Shown: positions 58,016 through 64,000 of the stretch, one piece after another
Position numbering within the stretch: the stretch's first letter is position 1
Layout of the letters: every line of letters begins with the position of its first letter
Assembly (NCBI GenBank): GCA_951804985.1
Contig: OX638134.1
Location: 4,464,001 to 4,528,000 of the forward strand
Direction of reading: 5' to 3'
From: Dryomyza anilis
Taxonomy: Eukaryota; Arthropoda; Insecta; Diptera; Dryomyzidae
Length of the DNA: 64,000 nt
Program-made: the position numbers and the translations under genes
Notes under the pieces: generated by a model
The model's database searches: none
Told to the model about the DNA's origin: nothing
Seen by the model: the letters and a program-made list of their open reading frames with translations, nothing else

Positions 58016-60139
58016 TACTATTTCAACTAAAACGTGAAATAAAATAGTAAAAATAAAAAAACATATGTCTTTACAGCGCTTCAGTAGCTCACAGAACTAA
58101 TAGAAACGGAAATTCGGTATAATGGCAACTATTAAAAACGAACGTAACAAAAGAACTAGGCCAAAATATAAACTCCAAGCCACAATAGCAACAAACACAG
58201 TAACGCACAAACTACCTTTGTAACTTCGTTAGACATCATTTGGTGGTGAGTTTTTACTCACGTGCTGCTCCACATACATGTGACGTCGGCTGTCAATCGA
58301 TTTTGTGCCACAAACAGTAGTAGCTTCAACTCGTGGTTATGCACGGGTTAAACGCACTTTGCGATTTTTATTTATTTATTTATTTACTTTTTGTTGTTGT
58401 TGATGTCGTTGTCGTTACCATGGTAATGTACAAAACAAGCGCAACATTACTAACAACTGAACCCCCCCAGCCCAATAAAAATGCAGCATTCTTTACCCAA
58501 CCCCATTTGCACAAAAAGCTATTTATTGCTCCAGTAAATAAATTTTGGCGAAAATGTGTTACGTGTTTGTAAACGCCTCTTTTTTTTTGGCTTTTTAGCT
58601 AAATTAAAATTGATTTCCTACAGTTTTTTCTGTTAATGTAGCCATTAAATAAGTTTTCAAGGGTGTAGCAGGTGCTTTGGATACGAATTGGGGTTACTTT
58701 TTGGCGAACTGTGCAGTAATTGAAAATAATATCACGGAAAAAGTGAATTTCCAGTAAAAACTAATCAAATCTGAGATCTGAGACCTGGTACTTATTTTAC
58801 GTCATTAAGTTTGTCTCAGTGCGGAAAACATTTTTCTAATTAATTTGTCACCCATACCGCATAGAATTGAAATACTGATAGTGACACATAATTGAAACGG
58901 AACAAATTCTATTTTGTTTTTGTGTGACATCGATACAAGCAACTGATTTTGTAATTTCTTATTATAATTACACAGTATTTGTTACAATTGTTTCCAGGAA
59001 TCAGTTTTTGTAATTGTAACGGTGCATTATATATTGTACCAATCAATTTGTTACTTTTGTTGTTACTAAGACATTCGTTATCGTAATCAATATAATGGCA
59101 TTGAGTCGTAGTTAAGGTATTATGTACTAGTTAATCCCCAGAAAGTCGCTTTTTTGCATTACAATTTTTATTAGGAAATATGGAATATACATTAAATATT
59201 CTATAAATTGCACAATTGAACACTAATGATTTAAAAAAGTATTTTCGAATGAAATCATCTATAGTTTAATATTCAGTTTTTAATATAATAAAGTACTATT
59301 CAATGGTATTTATCGATTAAAATTTAATTAACGCTATTTATAAGAAAAGCAAATATGATAAAAACTATAAAGGTTATGGTATTTTTTGAAAGAAAAAGAT
59401 TCCAAGTATTCAAGTCATAATACCAATATGAATTTAGGCATGAAAATGTATTATAAGTCTACAAAAACTCATGAATTTTACAAAAGGGTTATTTTTATAA
59501 AAATAAAATTCGATCTACTTATCACAGATTAACTGTTAAAGTTTATGAGTTAAAACTTAAATGTTATGAAAGCTTTTTTTAACTTAAAAAAAACACGTCG
59601 ATAGAGTTCATCGAGTTTATCTGTCAAAAGATATTTCATTGTAAACAACCCCAGTTATTATTATATTTTTTAAAAATTTGAACAACTGTGACTCCGTGGT
59701 GGATTTGTGAAATTCTTCCCGAAACATTTCCTTCCTATGATAATTTAACACCTTACATTTATCGTACAATTCATAGGACTATACTTACCCATGAAAATTA
59801 ATTCCCTGAAAATTCTTCTTCGAGAAAATTCTATTAAGAGACAGGTCTTTTATAAGTTTTTGTTATTAATATTTATTTAAATACAAAAAAATTAATTTAA
59901 CAGTAAGTTACGGACAACTCCTCATGAGATAATAATTTTTACTCGGGCAATATTTCCCCATGACAAATCATTCCCGAACAATTTTACCCGTGGAATAAAA
60001 AAACTCATTGCAATTCGTTCACCAAAAATATTGAGGAATACCAACCTACTTTAATTATTATTATTAAAATTCGATTAAAATATTACTTTAATATATCCTA
60101 GTTTTTGACATTTGCGTTTTTTTTTTACACTTTAAAATG
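58016..60139. other. Intergenic DNA without a supported gene
   Basis: A balanced part (58070-58600) is followed by AT-rich DNA. From about 59640 to 60030, words like TTCCCTGAAAATTC and CGGGCAATATTTCCCCATG recur loosely, matching the style of 61030-61560 on the other side of the fold-back cluster, so the cluster may have inserted in an old GGGGAAAAT-type repeat. Confidence 0.3.
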
Positions 60140-61035
60140 TAGTTTTTACTGTGCCAAAATCTTGAATGGTTTTGTTGGATATTTCTAGCCACAAAAGGCA
60201 AAACCAAAAGGGCGAATTTGAAAATTTGAAAATCTTGTCATACTAACTCTTTATTGGTATAATATAAAATAGCGGTGTGAAGCCATTAATTGTTTGTTTT
60301 TAAAGTTACTATTGATTGACATCATTATTTTAACATAATTTTTTGAATTTTTAACATTTGCAAGAAAAATGTATTGCAAATTATTTTTAAATAATGATAT
60401 CAATCGATAGGTGTTTTGAAAACAAACAATAAATGCTTTTACATTACTATTTTAACTTGCACCAATAATGAGTTATAGCAACAAAATTAAAAGATTCGCC
60501 CTTTTGGCATGACAAGATTTTAAATTTTTCCAATTTCTACGTTTTTTTTTTCTTTAACTCTTTATTGGTGGAAAATAAAATAGAGGTGTAAAGGTATTAA
60601 TTGTTTGTTTTTAAAGCACCTATCGATTGACATCATTATTTAAAAATATATTTTGCCAAACATTTTTCCTGGCAAATAACAAATGGCAAATTAATATTTC
60701 TAAAATTATTTCTAAATAATGATGCCAATCGATAGGTGCTTTGAAAACAAGCAATAAATGCTTTTACATTACTATTTTAAAAAACAAAAATATTTCCGTT
60801 TTGGTTAGGATATAGCCTCACAAAATCTGTATTTATAATTCAGTAAGTTGTCCAAATCCAAAAATATTTTATATACGTTATAATAATTGATGAATAAACA
60901 AAAAAAAAAAAAGAAAAAATTGAAAAAAAATGTTTTTTTTACTAATTTTTAAAGCACTTCAAACTTTAAAATTTGATTTCCCAATATTTTTATAAACGCA
61001 CATTCGCCCCTTTGGTATGACACTGACGATATCAT
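60140..61035. mobile_element. Nested fold-back (hairpin) repeat cluster 2
   Basis: Shares parts with 49205-50235 in reversed order: CACATTCGCCCCTTTGGTAT with GACACTGACGATATCATA at the right end (about 60999-61033), AGGATATAGCCTCACAAAAT near 60810, GATTCGCCCTTTTGGCATGA near 60493, and the hairpin parts ATCATTATTTAAAAATA and TAATGATGCCAATCGATAGG. At least two hairpins are present (about 60250-60480 and 60560-60780). It lacks coding capacity. Confidence 0.7.
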
Positions 61036-62777
61036 ATTTAAGGGGGAAAAATTCTCTGGAAAAAATTAAGAAGAGACAAATTTTATTGGACAAGAATTGT
61101 CAAAGAATGAATTGACAATCATAAAATGTATATATTAAGATTGTTTCGCGGAAAAATTAACTCTTAGAAAAATTATATCGGGGGAAAAAAAAACTCTGTC
61201 AAAAATTCTTTCGCATAAAAATTGAAGAAAAATATTATGGTGAAAAAATTGTCTCGTAGAAAAATAATCCTGGGGAAAATAGTTACGGGAAAAAATAGCC
61301 TGGGGAAAATGTACAAAAATTATAAATGCTAAGAATTGTTTTTTTTTGTACGATATGTCGAAAAATAATTCAATTTAAATGTAATTTTTATTCAAAATTT
61401 GATATAACTATGTCAAATTCGTGTTTTAATTGCGATTATTTGGGTTTTTGGCAAATATAATCAATATTTAGGAGGGCGAAATGTTATAGGTCTCGGGGAA
61501 CTAACTATTTTCCCCAAGACCGATAATAAGGAAAATAGTCTAGTACAAAATAGGAGAAATAATTACATTTAAACGTTGGTTTTTCCAAATTTGATATATA
61601 TCAACAATTCGAGTTTTAATTTTGATTATTTGGGTATACAAAAATGTCATCAATATTTGGGAAATTTTATTGATCAACGATGTTTCTTATATAACATAGA
61701 AAGACTATTGAGGAATGATTTATGAAATTATCACTGGTTAGTATTAAAAGCATTAAAATACATCAATTTTATTAAAAATAAAACACAGAGAAACTTTTTT
61801 AATGTTATCTATCATAATCATTACCATACAATTAACACATTTTATTATTTATTTACACACTTTGTAATTAGCTAAAATTAGCAATGTGTAGTGAAATAAT
61901 TTAAAATATTTATTCATTGCATGTCTGTGAAAGTGTAGCTAATATTTTCAAAGCAAAACTAAGTGAAATAAAAAAATAAAACTATTTTGAACGCTTTCTT
62001 TAAACACATACTTTAAGCCATAAAATGCATAACTGAAATAATTATGGAGAAAAAGTCGATTTGAATACAATGCCAAGTGTTTTTTTCATAACTTCTTCTC
62101 AGGTGTTTTTCTAGTAAAAATAGGCTGTAACTTTATTTTATAGCCACTTTATTTATGAAGCAACTGTTTTGCGCCGTCTCATTTTGCAAATATTTTCACG
62201 AACTGCCAGGTCTACTGAGTTATCAACCAACCAGCATTGCATATGCTAGACACAAACACAACCATGTTTGCGAGTTAATTAGAAAATGTTGTTTGACGCA
62301 CAATTTGCAATTGAAATTTTTTTGCTTGTCGCCTTTAAAGGTGGGGGTGACAGATACGGTGCGCAAGTTATCAACTTGAAAATGCGTCGTCGTTGCTGCA
62401 CTTGACAGTTGAGCGGGCGTAGTTGATTTGTTAAAACAATAAAAATAATAAAATGAATTGAAGGCATATAATGCATGCAGAAAATCTGTGCTTATTTTTT
62501 ATAATTTTCTTTTATTATTATTATTTTTATTTTAATTTTTAATACCTCAAAAAGCACCATCCACAATTTTTGTAGCTGCATTAAAAATGTATAAAAAAAA
62601 TAAAAACAAAATAAATAAAAACAAATTCAATACAAAATAAATGTACAAAAAGCCTAGCGGCCAGACCGTGCCCAACCAAGCCCAAAAACCAGTTCAATGC
62701 GGCTTTGAGTAGGTGAAAAGTGATATACTTTGATTCTACAGTGATGGCGAATATAATTCTCATTAAAAAATAAAATG
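61036..62777. other. Intergenic DNA, no gene recognised
   Basis: The stretch 61036-61560 has loose GGGGAAAAT/TCTCGGAAAAAT words. A balanced piece at 62150-62420 contains the frame 62155-62379, which has no recognised domain. The rest is AT-rich. Confidence 0.35.
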
Positions 62778-63725
62778 TTCACATAAAATTCAATTTTTCA
62801 CTAAAAATTCAAATTTTCACTAAAACTTGAAATTTTCACTAAAAATTAAATTTTTCACTAAAAATTCAATTTTTCACTAGAAATTCAATTTTTCACTAAA
62901 AATTCAATTTTTCACTAAAAATTAAATTTTTCACTAAAAATTCAGTTTTTCACTAAAAATTCAAATTTTTTACTAAAAATTCAATTTTTCACTAAAAATT
63001 CAAATTTTTACTAAAAATTAAATTTTCACTAAAAATTAAATTTTCACTAAAAATTCAATTTTTCACTGAAAATTCAATTTTTCACTAAAAATTCAATTTT
63101 TCACTAAAAATTCAATTTTTCACTATAAATTCAATTTTTCACTAAAAATTCAATTTTTCACTAAAAATTAAATTTTTCACTAAAAATTCAATTTTTCACT
63201 AAAAATTCAATTTTTCACTAAAAATTCATTTTTTCACTAAAAATTCAATTTTTCACTAAAAAGTCAGTTTTTCACTAAAAATTCAACTTTTTACTAAAAA
63301 TTCAATTTTTCACTAAAAATTCAATTTTTCACTAAAAATTCAGTTTTTCACTAAAAATTCAGTTTTTCACTAAAAATTCAAATTTTTACTAAAAATTCAA
63401 TTTTTCACTAAAAATTCAAATTTTTACTAAAAATTCAATTTTCACTAAAAATTAAATTTTCACTAAAAATTCAAATTTTCACTAAAAATTCAAATTTTCA
63501 CTAAAAATTCAATTTTTCACTAAAAATTCAATTTTTCACTAAAAATTCAATTTTTCACTAAAAATTCAATTTTTCACTAAAAATTCAATTTTTCACTAAA
63601 AATTCAATTTTTCACTAAAAATTCAATTTTTCACTAAAAATTCAATTTTTCACTAAAAATTCAATTTTTCACTAAAAATTAAATTTTGCACTAGAAATTC
63701 ATTTCTTCACTCAAATTTAAAATTT
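62778..63725 (+). repeat. 19-bp minisatellite array 5
   Basis: About 50 units of ACTAAAAATTCAATTTTTC in the plus orientation, with very homogeneous stretches (63520-63670) and variants such as AAATTCAGTTTTTCACT. It ends abruptly at a balanced-composition island. Confidence 0.95.
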
Positions 63726-64000
63726 GTAATCTGTGCCCACTGTGCCTATTGAGAGCCACGTCTGTTAGGAATGCAGTCGACGCTGTTGCCGTCATCGACG
63801 TTATGCGATCGAGTCATAAAAAATTCGACTTACGTTGCGTCGTGGTCTCTCGCGCAATGCAGTGTCCGCAGTGACCGGCAGTTTTAGTTTTTTATGTTTT
63901 AATATGTTTGCATTGCTGTCTCTCTGTCGTCTGACAGCCAGATTTTGGACATATTTTTGTGGACTTTTATTTTTTGACGCGTTGGTTTGTTGGTCGGCCG
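63726..64000. other. Balanced island at the window edge
   Basis: Rich in CG-containing words (GCAGTCGACGCTG, ATGCGATCGAGTC, GTGACCGGCAG). It may be the promoter or leader of a gene beyond the window. No start-to-stop frame is convincing. Confidence 0.3.

Overview
This window looks like AT-rich nuclear DNA from an insect, most likely a true fly (Diptera). Three things support this. One gene encodes a glutamine-rich MADF-BESS regulator of the kind expanded in flies. A separate exon matches the C-terminal end of an insect hexamerin (larval storage protein). The non-coding DNA has CAA/GTT triplet runs, short introns and abundant fold-back elements and minisatellites. The species cannot be named from the sequence. 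Nothing bacterial or viral was recognised.

Coding content is sparse. (1) A plus-strand MADF-BESS gene at 915-3394 has two alternative first exons. Each encodes its own N-terminal half of the MADF domain, and both splice in the same phase to one common exon that carries the other half, a glutamine-rich spacer and a BESS motif. (2) A minus-strand exon at 28904-28510 encodes a hexamerin C-terminus with no partner exons in sight. (3) A minus-strand six-exon gene at 38002-34790 encodes a four-transmembrane claudin/PMP22-like protein of about 315 residues ending in a class I PDZ ligand. The three genes show no evident functional link. Nearly all the other long open frames are translations of repeats or of non-coding islands.

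Most of the window is repeats and transposon remnants. A 19-bp minisatellite, whose unit is itself a small palindrome, forms five arrays (29.3-30.1, 30.6-32.4, 52.4-53.2, 56.0-57.3 and 62.8-63.7 kb). The fourth is in the opposite orientation and carries its own sequence variant. Other tandem arrays lie at 7.8-8.4, 14.4-15.8, 18.9-19.0, 19.8-20.3, 21.6-22.5, 22.6-23.1, 34.5-34.8, 38.7-40.5 (about 277-bp higher-order period), 44.2-44.8, 45.8-46.5 and 52.2-52.3 kb. Mobile elements include two copies of a tRNA-derived SINE (21.8 kb minus, 48.8 kb plus) with target-site duplications, a fold-back element at 4.9-5.7 kb with an 8-bp duplication, a 128-bp inverted-repeat deletion derivative at 20.4-20.7 kb that keeps a transposase-like start codon, and two related clusters of nested hairpins at 49.2-50.2 and 60.1-61.0 kb.

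Between the repeats lie islands of more balanced composition (about 0.2-0.9, 6.4-7.6, 12.6-13.5, 16.0-16.8, 18.5-19.6, 23.4-25.3, 27.7-28.2, 42.0-42.7, 45.0-45.5, 55.4-55.8, 57.4-57.9 and 63.7-64.0 kb). They read as untranslated or regulatory DNA. The least explained signal is a short motif, AAACTGTTCYCAC. It occurs about 24 times in one orientation at 42.8-44.95 kb and about ten times in the opposite orientation at 54.7-55.3 and 57.95-58.02 kb. Many copies contain a core like that bound by CSL/Su(H) proteins.
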